In this document: positions 20,266 to 29,935 of the stretch, one piece after another | Numbering within the stretch: position 1 is the stretch's first letter | Layout: each line of letters starts with the position of its first letter | Source of the DNA: Saprospiraceae bacterium | GTDB lineage: Bacteria; Bacteroidota; Bacteroidia; Chitinophagales; Saprospiraceae | Assembly: GCA_016714785.1 (NCBI GenBank) | Contig: JADKCC010000022.1 | Coordinates: 181,904-245,903, forward strand | DNA length: 64,000 nucleotides | Direction of reading: 5' to 3' | Notes under the pieces: generated by a model | The model's input: only the letters and a program-made list of their open reading frames with translations | Told to the model about the DNA's origin: nothing | Databases searched by the model: none | Translations under genes and position numbers: made by a program

Positions 20266-21178
20266 CTATAACTGATTTTGTCAATTTTCTAAAAATGTCT
20301 TCAATACTTGCTTTGTCTTTGTGCATTTCTATAATGGTCAATCCTTGCGATACAGCAGTTTCAAATATCTCTTTACGAATGTCTGCATCATGTGCAGCAC
20401 TGAAAATATATACACCATTTTCAAGTATTACTTCTTCTACTCCCTTGATCATTTTAAAAGGTAAAAGTGAAACATTAGATTGTGCAAACTCTACATAAAT
20501 GACTTGATCGCCAGACATTCTTTTACTTAGCTTCTCAATAGATTCGTCTGCTACCAATTCTCCTTTATTAATAATGACTACCCTATCGCAGAGCGCTTGT
20601 ACTTCTTGCATGATGTGTGAAGAAAATATAACTGTCTTCTCTTTGCCTAATTCTCTAATTAAATGTCGGATATCAATCAATTGATTCATATCTAGTCCAG
20701 AAGTAGGTTCATCAAGAATCAAAACTTTAGGATCATGAATGATGGCCTGCGCTAATCCTACCCTCTGTCTATAACCTTTAGAAAGTGTGCCAATAATTTT
20801 GTTTTGCTCTTGACCAAGACCTGTTAATTCTATCACTTCACTGATACGATTAGCTTTGTTTTCTATCTTATGGATACTCGCCACAAATTGCAAAAACTCT
20901 TTTACATACATCTCTTCATACAATGGGTTGTGCTCTGGCAGATAGCCTATTTGCTTTCTGACCATCAATGGTGAAGTTTGTATATCGTACCCTGCTACTG
21001 TAGCTGTTCCCGCCGTAGGTTGTGTATAGCAGCATAGCATTTTCATCGTTGTTGTTTTACCAGCGCCATTGGGACCCAGAAAACCTAAAATTTCACCCGG
21101 GCGTACTTCAAAAGATAACTGATCAACAACAGTTTGTGATCCATATTCTTTTGACAAACCTTGAACAATGACAGACAT
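20258..21178 (-). CDS. gldA: gliding-motility-associated ABC transporter ATP-binding protein GldA
   Basis: A 306-residue ABC ATPase. Walker A GPNGAGKTT is at residues 35-43, followed by the signature LSKGYRQRVGLAQAI, Walker B VLILDEPTSGLD and the H-loop SSHIM. A C-terminal extension of ~90 residues ends KASIEDIFRKLTK, typical of the GldA/CcmA-like class. A minus-strand TAATTTTG at 21237-21244 is a possible -7 box about 60 bases upstream of ATG 21178; a TTG partner at the usual spacing is not seen. First gene of the gldA-gldF-gldG operon. Confidence 0.93.
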   Translation of the reverse strand: MSVIVQGLSKEYGSQTVVDQLSFEVRPGEILGFLGPNGAGKTTTMKMLCCYTQPTAGTATVAGYDIQTSPLMVRKQIGYLPEHNPLYEEMYVKEFLQFVASIHKIENKANRISEVIELTGLGQEQNKIIGTLSKGYRQRVGLAQAIIHDPKVLILDEPTSGLDMNQLIDIRHLIRELGKEKTVIFSSHIMQEVQALCDRVVIINKGELVADESIEKLSKRMSGDQVIYVEFAQSNVSLLPFKMIKGVEEVILENGVYIFSAAHDADIRKEIFETAVSQGLTIIEMHKDKASIEDIFRKLTKSVIDA

Positions 21179-21339
21179 AATACTGATTTTGGTATAGATA
21201 ATTGAAAATATAAGTACTCAAATTTGAATTGAAGCGCAAAATTAATATTATTAATTGATAAAAAAACTATTATGTCAATTGGTTTAGTCGCCTATGAGTT
21301 ATTCATTCAGTTTGCTATAAGTCGAAGGATTAGAAAAAC

Positions 21340-22776
21340 TCATTTAGGCAAAACAAATGTATATGGGTATTCGCCTGGAATTTTGGGATAAAAGCCATCA
21401 AAGACTATAGATTTTCCAGCATTTTCAGATAATATTTTGACCAACATATTGACAGAAGTAACCTCTCGATTATTGATTTTAGTAATGATATAACCTGGTT
21501 CCATTTTAGTCATATTGATAATAGAGCCATTCTTTATACTAACTACAATCACACCTTGAGGTGCAAAAACGGCTTTTTCGTATTTGTCGGCATCCCTGAG
21601 TTCTAGCCCTATTGCTTTCAATATTGCATCGTCTCTAATACCTATCAAATCGGTAGAATTCAGTTGATTACGAAGCGTAGCATTAATATTTAAAAGCTTA
21701 CCTTCCCTATAAAACAATAAACTAACTTGATCCCCAGGTCTGAACTGTGCCAATTGTTCCATAAATTCAGCAGTGTTATTGGTCTTAACATTATTCACGC
21801 TGCGTATAACATCATCATTTTTTAATCCTGCATCGTATGCACCACCATCTTTAAACACTGATGCCACATAAACACCTGTAACTTCATTTAATTTTAACGA
21901 TTTGGCTAAATGGTTATCCATATTTTCTATCTCAATACCTAACCATCCTCTCTGTACCACACCAAACTCTCTAATATCTGCAACTACTTTTTTGGCAAGA
22001 TTGGCAGGTATTGCAAAAGAGAATCCTTCATACTTTCCCGAATTGCTTTGAATGGCAGTGCATATTCCCATCAAATCGCCCCTAGTATTAATGAGTGCAC
22101 CGCCACTATTACCAGGATTGACTGCCGCATCCGTTTGAATAAATGATTCAATGCCTTGGTTTTCTAACAAATTTATATTCCTAGCTTTTGCGCTTACAAT
22201 TCCTGCTGTTACGGTCGATTGGAGACGGAAAGGGTTGCCAACAGCCATCACCCACTCTCCAATGAGCAATGAATCTGAATTGCCAAAAACTAAAAAATCC
22301 AAATCTGTAAAATCTATTTTCAATAATGAAATATCTGTACTTGGATCATTACCCACTACTTTGGCAGACACTACCCTATTGTCGTACAAAGTTACATCTA
22401 TCTTTGATGCACCATTGACCACATGATGATTGGTGATGATATATCCATCACTGCTAAGGATGACTCCAGAGCCTGAATTGACTGCCATTGCATTTGTTTC
22501 TGCATTGGATTGACCATTGGATTTAATAAAAACGACAGCTTTCCGACTTATTTCTGCTGCAGTTACAAAATCTGTGGGTTGTGACGATCTGAATACTTGA
22601 TTAAATCTATCCGAAAAAAGTATATCATTTTCGGCCACTGCGAATACTTCTTTTCTTTGATTAGTTGAAAATGTTTTCCATGGATTAAAAAAATAGTCGT
22701 ATATCCAAATGGATCCTGCTGAAATTGCAAATGAACAAAGCAAAAAATAAATGATATGTAACTTGTCTATCTTCAA
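21340..22776 (-). CDS. HtrA/DegP-family S1C serine protease with two PDZ domains
   Basis: A 478-residue periplasmic quality-control protease. An N-terminal signal anchor (residues ~8-26) precedes a trypsin-like domain with the triad His118 (TNHHVVNGA), Asp148 (STDISLLKID) and Ser224 (NPGNSGGAL). PDZ1 covers roughly residues 270-360 (GWLGIEIENMD; YDAGLKNDDVIRSVN) and PDZ2 roughly 380-475 (GIRDDAILKAIGLELRD; GYIITKINN). It degrades or chaperones misfolded envelope proteins. A good promoter lies upstream (22808-22841), so it is transcribed on its own. Which of degP/degQ/degS it matches cannot be decided. Confidence 0.92.
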   Translation of the reverse strand: MKIDKLHIIYFLLCSFAISAGSIWIYDYFFNPWKTFSTNQRKEVFAVAENDILFSDRFNQVFRSSQPTDFVTAAEISRKAVVFIKSNGQSNAETNAMAVNSGSGVILSSDGYIITNHHVVNGASKIDVTLYDNRVVSAKVVGNDPSTDISLLKIDFTDLDFLVFGNSDSLLIGEWVMAVGNPFRLQSTVTAGIVSAKARNINLLENQGIESFIQTDAAVNPGNSGGALINTRGDLMGICTAIQSNSGKYEGFSFAIPANLAKKVVADIREFGVVQRGWLGIEIENMDNHLAKSLKLNEVTGVYVASVFKDGGAYDAGLKNDDVIRSVNNVKTNNTAEFMEQLAQFRPGDQVSLLFYREGKLLNINATLRNQLNSTDLIGIRDDAILKAIGLELRDADKYEKAVFAPQGVIVVSIKNGSIINMTKMEPGYIITKINNREVTSVNMLVKILSENAGKSIVFDGFYPKIPGEYPYTFVLPK

Positions 22777-22807
22777 TTTATATATTAAGTATGATTAAAA
22801 TATAAGG

Positions 22808-22841
22808 CAAATATAGGATTTATTTATTTAAACCCACTCAA
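22808..22841 (-). promoter_or_regulatory. Bacteroidota-type promoter of the HtrA gene
   Basis: On the minus strand a TTG (22841-22839) is followed after 23 bases by TATATTTG (22815-22808), matching the TTG/TAnnTTTG pattern at the upper end of accepted spacing. The box lies 31 bases before the start codon. Confidence 0.6.
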
Positions 22842-22948
22842 AAATGTTAATTTTGGGTCTAATTTGTACTCAATTTAATTGTAATACACCTTATTGAATA
22901 ACGTTATAATCTAATTTATATATCTTAAAATTATATTAAAAATAGTCC

Positions 22949-23737
22949 ATGGAAATAATTTTTGAAAAATATCAAGGTGCTGGAAATGATTTTGTCTTAA
23001 TCGATCAGCGCAAACAGCAATATATTGTACATAATGATGAACGCTCAATAGCCCATTTATGTGACAGAAGATTCGGGATTGGTGCAGATGGTTTGATACT
23101 GCTTGAGGCATCAGAAAAAAACGATTTTAAAATGGTCTATTTTAATGCCGATGGTAGGGAAAGCACAATGTGTGGCAATGGTGGTAGATGCATTGTTCAG
23201 TTTGCACATCAATTGCACATTTTTGAAGAAAGTACGGTCTTTGATGCTATAGATGGCACACATCAGGCAAAGGTGAACAAAGATGGTACAGTAAGTCTCC
23301 AAATGATTGATGTTGATAATGTTATCAAGCTATCTGACAATACTTATCAATTAAATACTGGTTCTCCACATTATATTTCATTTTGCGAATTTATCCCTAA
23401 CGATGTAAAACAAGCTGGTAGTATTATACGATATTCTCCCATTTATAAGGATGAAGGCATCAATGTTAATTTTGTAAAAAAAATAAGCCTACCCATAGAA
23501 ATAGCGACTTATGAACGTGGTGTGGAAGATGAAACTTATTCATGTGGTACTGGCGTAACTGCTGCTGCCATTGCTTATGCTGTGCAAAATGATGTATATG
23601 GTCATATAGAATATTCTGTAATAACTAAAGGAGGAAATCTGAAAGTTTCTTTTGAACACAAATCGGGAGGCATTTTTTCTGATGTGTGGCTAATTGGACC
23701 AGCTGTCAAAACTTTTAATGGCTTTTTTAAGCTATAA
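22949..23737 (+). CDS. dapF: diaminopimelate epimerase
   Basis: DapF converts LL- to meso-diaminopimelate for lysine and peptidoglycan. The 262-residue protein starts at ATG 22949 with FEKYQGAGNDFVLID, and shows RFGIGADGL, the first catalytic Cys75 in MCGNGGRC and the second Cys199 in SCGTGVTA. The length is normal. It is divergent from the HtrA gene with a ~170-base shared upstream region. It precedes the lipoprotein/sigma operon by about 145 bases but is probably independent of it. Confidence 0.95.
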   Translation: MEIIFEKYQGAGNDFVLIDQRKQQYIVHNDERSIAHLCDRRFGIGADGLILLEASEKNDFKMVYFNADGRESTMCGNGGRCIVQFAHQLHIFEESTVFDAIDGTHQAKVNKDGTVSLQMIDVDNVIKLSDNTYQLNTGSPHYISFCEFIPNDVKQAGSIIRYSPIYKDEGINVNFVKKISLPIEIATYERGVEDETYSCGTGVTAAAIAYAVQNDVYGHIEYSVITKGGNLKVSFEHKSGGIFSDVWLIGPAVKTFNGFFKL

Positions 23738-23882
23738 TCGCATACTTCTACATCATGATAAACGTAATGCGCAAATAAAAATTTACAAATTATTATGCTC
23801 AGGCAACGTTTTATCCCCAAACCCTAGTATTAAAGGGTAAGTGTGTTATTTTTGTGGATATATCACTAAAAAACGAAATGCC

Positions 23883-25523
23883 ATGACGCGATTATATTTT
23901 TTGATATGTATATTAATGTTGGTTGCTTGTCAACGAGAAGATAGTGATGTCATTACTCCTATTGATGTCATCGAAGAGGAAAGCGAAACATTTTTCGATA
24001 GTCATTTTATAGGCAAAACAACGGATGTTAATGGTGCTGCCTTAGAAAATGTTCAGGTTTCTATTGGTGATTTCACAGACTATACAACAGAGAATGGTGT
24101 GTTCTTATTCAACAATTCAAAAACTAATAGTACAGGTGCTTTGATAAAGATGAGTAAAAATGGATATTTTAATCAATACTGTTTTACTGCAAAAGCAGCT
24201 AATCAATTTAGTAATTTGACTATCACTTTACGGAAAAAAAATAGCCATCAAATCTTTAACAGCTCCGATCTTACCGAATTGTCTGTAAATAATCAAATCA
24301 AGCTTGCAATACCTGAATCAGCTTTTTCATACACAAATGGAACCTTATATCAAGGCCAAGTTCGATTTTATATTGATTTTCATCCTTTATTGGACAATAT
24401 GCCAGTTGTTGACAAAAACTTCAAAAAGGGGATTTTAATTGATGATACTAAAGTGCAATTTGTTTTTGAGACTATAGATGGCTTGCCATTGCATATAAAT
24501 AAATCATTGCAATTGATGATCAATAAAAATAATATTATCGTTGCTAGATTAGATATAAATAAATCAAAATGGATAGAAACACCTTCAAAAAAGGAAAACA
24601 GTCAAATCATTACTAATATAGACCAAAACATTCCTTATATTATTGGTCAATTTACTCCTGCCACTAGGATAAATACCCAAATTGTTAATGTGGTTCAAAA
24701 AGGTGTTTCGTTTACCCAATTATCTGTAATGAACGATTTACAAGGCTCTCAAATAGTGCAGCCAGATCAAGATGGAAATGTAAGTTTTTATGTACCATCC
24801 AATGTTGATATGTCTATTGCTATCAGTGATGTTTGCGGCAATAATTTGGCTGAATCCGCTATAAAGGTGAGTAAAGATGTCAAGCAACAAATACCAAATA
24901 TTGTTTTAAAAAATCAAGATTTATTGACAGTCAAATCCACCATTGATGCATGTGGTTTACCATTATCAGCATTTGATTTGGTCAATGTACACTTTCAGAG
25001 CACTGGACAAAACGTAGTAGCCTATCAATCTCAAAATGACCAAACATATTGTCTGCCAACTTGTATGAAGGTTGAAAAAGCTAGTTATTTTAGAGGAAAA
25101 GATGAAAAATTTTCGATTTCATTCAGTGGTTACTCCAATAGTCAGCAGTTAAACATTAATGCAGCGCCTTTATGTTTAGAAAAAATTTCGGGATATTTTA
25201 GTGTCAATGATGTACCAATTTTGTTAGATATGAACCAATATTATATCTATCGAGAAATCAATGATCTTCAAAATTTAGTGATTTCAGATTTAAATGGATT
25301 TATGATTTCTATCCCAAAAGTATCGGGAATTGGTAAATATCAACCTGACGCCATTATTTTTAATCATCCTAAGATATCTGATTGTAATTTGCAAGAATGC
25401 GCAGAAATGACAATTTGGATTGATGAGATAAATAATCCAGGAGAAATAGTAAAAATAAGATTGTCAGGCAATATGAATGGCAATAGGATTAAGGGAGAAT
25501 TTGTAAATTTATTAAGAAATTAA
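23883..25523 (+). CDS. lipoprotein with carboxypeptidase-regulatory-like N-terminal domain
   Basis: ATG 23883 gives a 546-residue protein with a lipoprotein signal (LYFLICILMLVAC, lipobox Cys near residue 16). The frame is open for 14 codons upstream, but the signal fixes this start. Residues ~40-110 (IGKTTDVNGAALENVQVSIG, TTENGVFLF) form a carboxypeptidase-regulatory-like beta-sandwich common on Bacteroidota surface proteins. The remainder is beta-rich and unassigned. It is followed after 15 bases by an ECF sigma factor, so it is probably the first gene of a four-gene surface operon (23883-29929). Confidence 0.75.
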   Translation: MTRLYFLICILMLVACQREDSDVITPIDVIEEESETFFDSHFIGKTTDVNGAALENVQVSIGDFTDYTTENGVFLFNNSKTNSTGALIKMSKNGYFNQYCFTAKAANQFSNLTITLRKKNSHQIFNSSDLTELSVNNQIKLAIPESAFSYTNGTLYQGQVRFYIDFHPLLDNMPVVDKNFKKGILIDDTKVQFVFETIDGLPLHINKSLQLMINKNNIIVARLDINKSKWIETPSKKENSQIITNIDQNIPYIIGQFTPATRINTQIVNVVQKGVSFTQLSVMNDLQGSQIVQPDQDGNVSFYVPSNVDMSIAISDVCGNNLAESAIKVSKDVKQQIPNIVLKNQDLLTVKSTIDACGLPLSAFDLVNVHFQSTGQNVVAYQSQNDQTYCLPTCMKVEKASYFRGKDEKFSISFSGYSNSQQLNINAAPLCLEKISGYFSVNDVPILLDMNQYYIYREINDLQNLVISDLNGFMISIPKVSGIGKYQPDAIIFNHPKISDCNLQECAEMTIWIDEINNPGEIVKIRLSGNMNGNRIKGEFVNLLRN

Positions 25524-25538
25524 CCTGAATTACCAGCA

Positions 25539-26099
25539 GTGAAGCCACATATCGAAGATATCATCCAAGGTTGCCGCCAAGGTCAGCGCTATGCTCAAAA
25601 GCAATTATTTGAGTATTTAGCTGGAGTTTTATTGACGGTATCAAGGCAATATACACCAAAGACAGCAGATCCATTAGACAATCTACAAGATAGTTTTATC
25701 AAAATCTTTGACAAGATACATAGTTTTGATCCCAATAAAGGAAATTTGGAGTCTTGGTCTCGACGGATTGTGATTAATACCGCTTTAGACAAATTGAATA
25801 AAAAAGGAATAGAGGAAGTAGTTTTGGAATATGATAATTTACCAGAAATATTAGAAAGTAAGATAAAAGATACAGAAGATATCGAACAGTTGATGCACAT
25901 CATAGCGCAACTTCCCGATGGATATAAACAAGTATTTTGCCTTTATGAAATAGAAGGATATAGCCATAAAGAGATAGCCGAACAGCTTAAAATTAAAGAA
26001 GCCACATCTAGGTCACAATTAAATAAAAGTAAGCAACTCTTGAGATCATGGGTGGTAAAAATGGATCTTCCTGTTTTTTTAAATATACAATCCGAATAA
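25539..26099 (+). CDS. ECF RNA polymerase sigma factor
   Basis: A 186-residue sigma-70 family protein starting at GTG 25539. Sigma region 2 is visible at residues ~45-85 (LDNLQDSFIKIFDKIHSFD, GNLESWSRRIVINTALDKL) and region 4 at ~125-165 (LPDGYKQVFCLYEIEGYSHKEI), followed by AEQLKIKEATSRSQLNKSK with its DNA-reading helix. Region 3 is absent, as in extracytoplasmic-function factors. One base separates its stop from the next gene, a single-pass membrane protein that is the natural candidate for its anti-sigma partner. Confidence 0.92.
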   Translation: MKPHIEDIIQGCRQGQRYAQKQLFEYLAGVLLTVSRQYTPKTADPLDNLQDSFIKIFDKIHSFDPNKGNLESWSRRIVINTALDKLNKKGIEEVVLEYDNLPEILESKIKDTEDIEQLMHIIAQLPDGYKQVFCLYEIEGYSHKEIAEQLKIKEATSRSQLNKSKQLLRSWVVKMDLPVFLNIQSE

Positions 26100-26100
26100 A

Positions 26101-27501
26101 ATGTTAGACAATTCAAAAAATTGGAAAGATAAAATGCAAGCGTTGAAAAACCATGCTTCTCCGATAGACCTTCCTTTGGAATGGGATGCATTGGAAAACA
26201 GAATGGAAAAAAGAAAACGTCGCAAATTCATATTTTGGTTATGGCCACTTATGATTGGTATGGCAATCGTTTCAGGATATTTTTTGACCAAAGACATCGA
26301 TGAGAAGGCAACACTTCCGCAATTATCATCCAATAAAACGACGGTTGTCATGGATAAAAAAAATAAAGATTTGGAGGAAGTTAAAAGAACCAATCAAGGT
26401 ATTCAAAAGAACCATATTTCCTCACAAAATAGTTCTCAAAATACAAATGCAAAATCGTGGCCCGGAAGCCAAAAAGCTACAACCCAAAATAAAACAAAAA
26501 GTAGTGCTTCCCTAACACAAAAGCAAACAAAAACAAGGGAAATACAAGCCAATAACGATTTAGATCAACAGGTCTTTGCTTTAGAATACAATACAACACA
26601 AACACCTGTGAGCACGGCTTTAAATTCAAACATTGACCTACAAATAGTTAATGAAACAAGCTATGTCCATCAGAATGATAAAATGGAACATAAGAATGAT
26701 ATATCGGTGCCTTTCTTAACTTCAATATTTGGAGATGTCAAACTTGCTAACCCTCTGCCGAATATGTATCAGCGAGTCAACCTTCTTAAAACCAAACCTA
26801 ACCCATTTTTCATAGATGTAAGGATGATGACAGGTCTATCCAATTATAAATATACAATCCAAGAAAATGAAAATACTGTTTTAGTAAATCAAAGAAAAAA
26901 CAACGAAAAAGCCTTAGAACATATAGGTGGTAGAATGTCAGTAGGCAAAGTATTTCGTCAACATTGGTATGCATCTGTTGGTATGTCTTATCATAGACTT
27001 AATGAACAGTGGCAAAGTAGTAGATTAGATACTTCGGCGCTAGTGTTGTCCGAACAAATCTTGGCAAGCTATACCAATCATCTAGGTCAAGTGGTAGAAA
27101 CAAAAGGAGCCAAACAAGCCAAACAAGTATCAGAAGTGACACAAACTAGATACAATACGGTGGAGCAAATAAATACTACTTTTGCTGTTGGAAGATATTT
27201 TTATCTCAATAATATGAGATGGGCAATCGAAGCCAACTTATCCATTCCAACTTATAGTAAATTTAGTGGGCAAATTTGGGACATCACAGGACAAATGACT
27301 GCACTCGAAACAATCTATCAACCTTTCAACACTTTACAATATGGCATGCATTCATCCTACATATACCCGGTGTCCGGAAACCTGGCCATATATGGTGGAT
27401 ATGATTATAATTTTTCCAGATTGAGATCCAATTTGGGGTATTTCAGAACACAACACCTTCATTCCTTATCATTAGGTGTGAAGTATTTTATCATCAAATA
27501 A
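26101..27501 (+). CDS. single-pass membrane protein with barrel-like C-terminus, putative anti-sigma partner
   Basis: A 466-residue protein. Residues 1-41 are soluble and end in a basic stretch (ENRMEKRKRRK), and a transmembrane helix follows (residues ~42-61, FIFWLWPLMIGMAIVSGYFL). Then comes a long Q/N/K/T-rich linker (~65-220). The C-terminal ~230 residues alternate polar and hydrophobic positions like an outer-membrane beta-barrel (FFIDVRMMTGLSNYKYTI ... LHSLSLGVKYFIIK). The short cytoplasmic head beside an ECF sigma gene suggests an anti-sigma function, with the extracytoplasmic part as sensor; this is inference and no known anti-sigma domain was recognised. Coupled to the sigma gene by a one-base gap. 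Confidence 0.6.
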   Translation: MLDNSKNWKDKMQALKNHASPIDLPLEWDALENRMEKRKRRKFIFWLWPLMIGMAIVSGYFLTKDIDEKATLPQLSSNKTTVVMDKKNKDLEEVKRTNQGIQKNHISSQNSSQNTNAKSWPGSQKATTQNKTKSSASLTQKQTKTREIQANNDLDQQVFALEYNTTQTPVSTALNSNIDLQIVNETSYVHQNDKMEHKNDISVPFLTSIFGDVKLANPLPNMYQRVNLLKTKPNPFFIDVRMMTGLSNYKYTIQENENTVLVNQRKNNEKALEHIGGRMSVGKVFRQHWYASVGMSYHRLNEQWQSSRLDTSALVLSEQILASYTNHLGQVVETKGAKQAKQVSEVTQTRYNTVEQINTTFAVGRYFYLNNMRWAIEANLSIPTYSKFSGQIWDITGQMTALETIYQPFNTLQYGMHSSYIYPVSGNLAIYGGYDYNFSRLRSNLGYFRTQHLHSLSLGVKYFIIK

Positions 27502-27511
27502 ATAATTTAAA

Positions 27512-29929
27512 ATGAAAAAGAGTTTAACTTTTATCTTTCTTTGGTTGGCTTTCATTATGACGGCACAGCCACAAACAGGCATCATCAAAGTCAATGTTGA
27601 AGATGGCTGTGGCAATGCCTTTGATAAGCCAGTGACGATTGATTTGTATCAAGTCATTGGTACTAATGCAACCAAAATAACATCAACCAATAGCCATCCA
27701 GCTACATTTAATAATCTGGATCAGGGATATACTTATGAGGTCAGGATGTCATCATCAGATGTCTCGGATACTGACATTTCCATCAAGGATGCTGCTGCAA
27801 TGCGATATATTATTTTGGGGGTAATTAACAATACAAGCTATCTACCTAGTATTTTGGCTAGCGACGTCAATGGAAACCTTGGTATTTCCACCTTAGATTT
27901 GGTATATTTGATGCGTCATTTGGTACAAATACCCGACCAAAATGCAACTTATAAAGATTGGTTTTTCATCGATCAAGAACATTTAAATTCTCAAAATTTT
28001 AATCTTAAAAATAGGACAATTGTTCAGGGAATACCCAATGGGCTTAAAGAAATTACTTTTAATGGGTATCAACATGGTGCGGTAGTATCTACCATAACAG
28101 CATTTTGTGCTACTTGCATAGAAGACAGTACATCAACTAAGTCCATCAAAATACCCAATATGGATGTTATAGCAGGGCAAGAAGTGAAATTCAAAATAGG
28201 CTATAACTTTGTCCTTCAAGATGCTGGAGTTTCTTTTTCACTAAAATATAAGGATGGTATAGTTACCACAGTATTGGGTGAAGGAGGAAGTGTGACTCAT
28301 TTGGTAGCATCTACTTCTTCCTTTAACATTGCAAGAGTTTTTGACCAGAATACGCCAACATATATTGATTTTGCTCAAATTACCTTTACACCCACTCGCT
28401 CAGGCAAATTGGAATCATTTTTCAACCTTAATGATCAATACAAAAATGAATTGGTTTATAAGGATGGAAACTGTTTAAAGTTTTATCAAAATGTATCATT
28501 AAAGAGCAATAATCCTTGTCCTGTGATTTGGCCACCAGATACGACCATACCAGACTGCACATCCAATCACAATGCCGGCAGTCCCATTATTGATCCAGCT
28601 TGTATTGGTATAGTGTCAGTAGTTTATACAGATCAAGTCTTTGGAACACCTTGTACAAAAATATTAAGAACATGGACAGCAGTCAATTGGGTAACGTTGG
28701 AAATATATACACATACACAAGTTATTACTATTGATACTAATTTTATAACTTGCTTGCAGAATGTAACAATTTTAGTCATAGATAGTGCGATAATATACGC
28801 GGTTGATTTTGTCCAAAATCCTGTAACAAACCATGTCTATTCTTTTTCAGAGACAGATGCATCACAAACAACCTTAAAGGTGTACAATAAACCTCCGTTT
28901 AAACTAGATGTGTCAGTATATGACCTTACTGCCAAAACTTATTGTACTATAACCATCAATATACAGAACAATGGTTGTACTGACCCTGTAAATGTAGTCC
29001 CTGAAATATCAGTATCTGAAACCAACGGCGTATATATTGTAAATGCGTCTTTGTTTGATGGTGGCAATCTTAACCATTGTTTGGGTGCCATCAGTGACTT
29101 TCAGATAAAACAAGTACAATCTAACACTTATGTAAATCAGCTGACATTTGATTACAATCAATACAAAGATAGTCAACTTAATGTAGCATTGAGATACAAA
29201 ATAAATGGGACAATAGTCAATCATGGTCAGGTCAAAATAAACTTTATACCAACATCGACGCTTCCACCATTTGAGATCACTTGTTATGACGACCCTGTAA
29301 CCAAAAATGAGCTTTTTGAAGTTGCTTTTTTCTCTTCAACTTTCAACAATATTTATGCGTTGCAAGCCGCCATCAGACTCAAAGATGCCATCATGGTCGG
29401 CACTAAAAAGAAAGCCTTGACTGATATTAACTTTAATGAAGAGTTACGTTCCCTTCGCTTTGTTTGGTTACTACCTACCGCTGCACCCTTAACTTTGAGT
29501 GGTACAGATACCTTGTTTACCATGACTATCCGGCCTACAGTATCAGGTAATTTGTCAGATATTCTGAGTATTGCAGAGGATTTGATGAGGTCAGAAGCCG
29601 TACTCAATGATTTAGAGCAAACGAGAATCGATCTAGTCTTCAGGTTCCTAAGAAGGACTACTGCTACCCAAAATTTAGCAGCTAATGATTTCAAACTTTA
29701 TCCAAATCCAACAAGCACTGGCACTTTTAATATTGAGTCAAATGGCGCTTCCGAAGCAATGGTCACTGTATTTAACGAAACTGGCAAAGAAATCTCCACA
29801 TCTAAACTGAATGCTTCAGATGGTATAATTCAAATATCTTTTCCCGACGATATGCAAAATGGCGTTTATATGGTACGACTTGCTGATGAAAAATTCGTGA
29901 GTACAAAAAAGATAATACTAATAAGGTAA
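27512..29929 (+). CDS. secreted T9SS cargo protein with dockerin-like and cohesin-like segments
   Basis: An 805-residue protein with a signal peptide (SLTFIFLWLAFIMTAQPQ). Residues ~30-90 form a beta-sandwich, followed by a dockerin-like pair (SDVSDTDISIKDAAAMRYII; DVNGNLGISTLDLVYLMRHL). Two stretches (about 230-320 and 590-720) resemble cohesin-type folds (AGQEVKFKIGYNF; NELFEVAFFSS). The C-terminal ~80 residues are a type A T9SS sorting domain (FKLYPNPTSTGTFNIESNG ... GVYMVRLADEKFVSTKKIIL). It should cross the outer membrane through T9SS and be released or anchored. It is the last gene of the lipoprotein-sigma-membrane protein operon and may be the regulated output. Confidence 0.8.
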   Translation: MKKSLTFIFLWLAFIMTAQPQTGIIKVNVEDGCGNAFDKPVTIDLYQVIGTNATKITSTNSHPATFNNLDQGYTYEVRMSSSDVSDTDISIKDAAAMRYIILGVINNTSYLPSILASDVNGNLGISTLDLVYLMRHLVQIPDQNATYKDWFFIDQEHLNSQNFNLKNRTIVQGIPNGLKEITFNGYQHGAVVSTITAFCATCIEDSTSTKSIKIPNMDVIAGQEVKFKIGYNFVLQDAGVSFSLKYKDGIVTTVLGEGGSVTHLVASTSSFNIARVFDQNTPTYIDFAQITFTPTRSGKLESFFNLNDQYKNELVYKDGNCLKFYQNVSLKSNNPCPVIWPPDTTIPDCTSNHNAGSPIIDPACIGIVSVVYTDQVFGTPCTKILRTWTAVNWVTLEIYTHTQVITIDTNFITCLQNVTILVIDSAIIYAVDFVQNPVTNHVYSFSETDASQTTLKVYNKPPFKLDVSVYDLTAKTYCTITINIQNNGCTDPVNVVPEISVSETNGVYIVNASLFDGGNLNHCLGAISDFQIKQVQSNTYVNQLTFDYNQYKDSQLNVALRYKINGTIVNHGQVKINFIPTSTLPPFEITCYDDPVTKNELFEVAFFSSTFNNIYALQAAIRLKDAIMVGTKKKALTDINFNEELRSLRFVWLLPTAAPLTLSGTDTLFTMTIRPTVSGNLSDILSIAEDLMRSEAVLNDLEQTRIDLVFRFLRRTTATQNLAANDFKLYPNPTSTGTFNIESNGASEAMVTVFNETGKEISTSKLNASDGIIQISFPDDMQNGVYMVRLADEKFVSTKKIILIR

Positions 29930-29935
29930 TACAAT

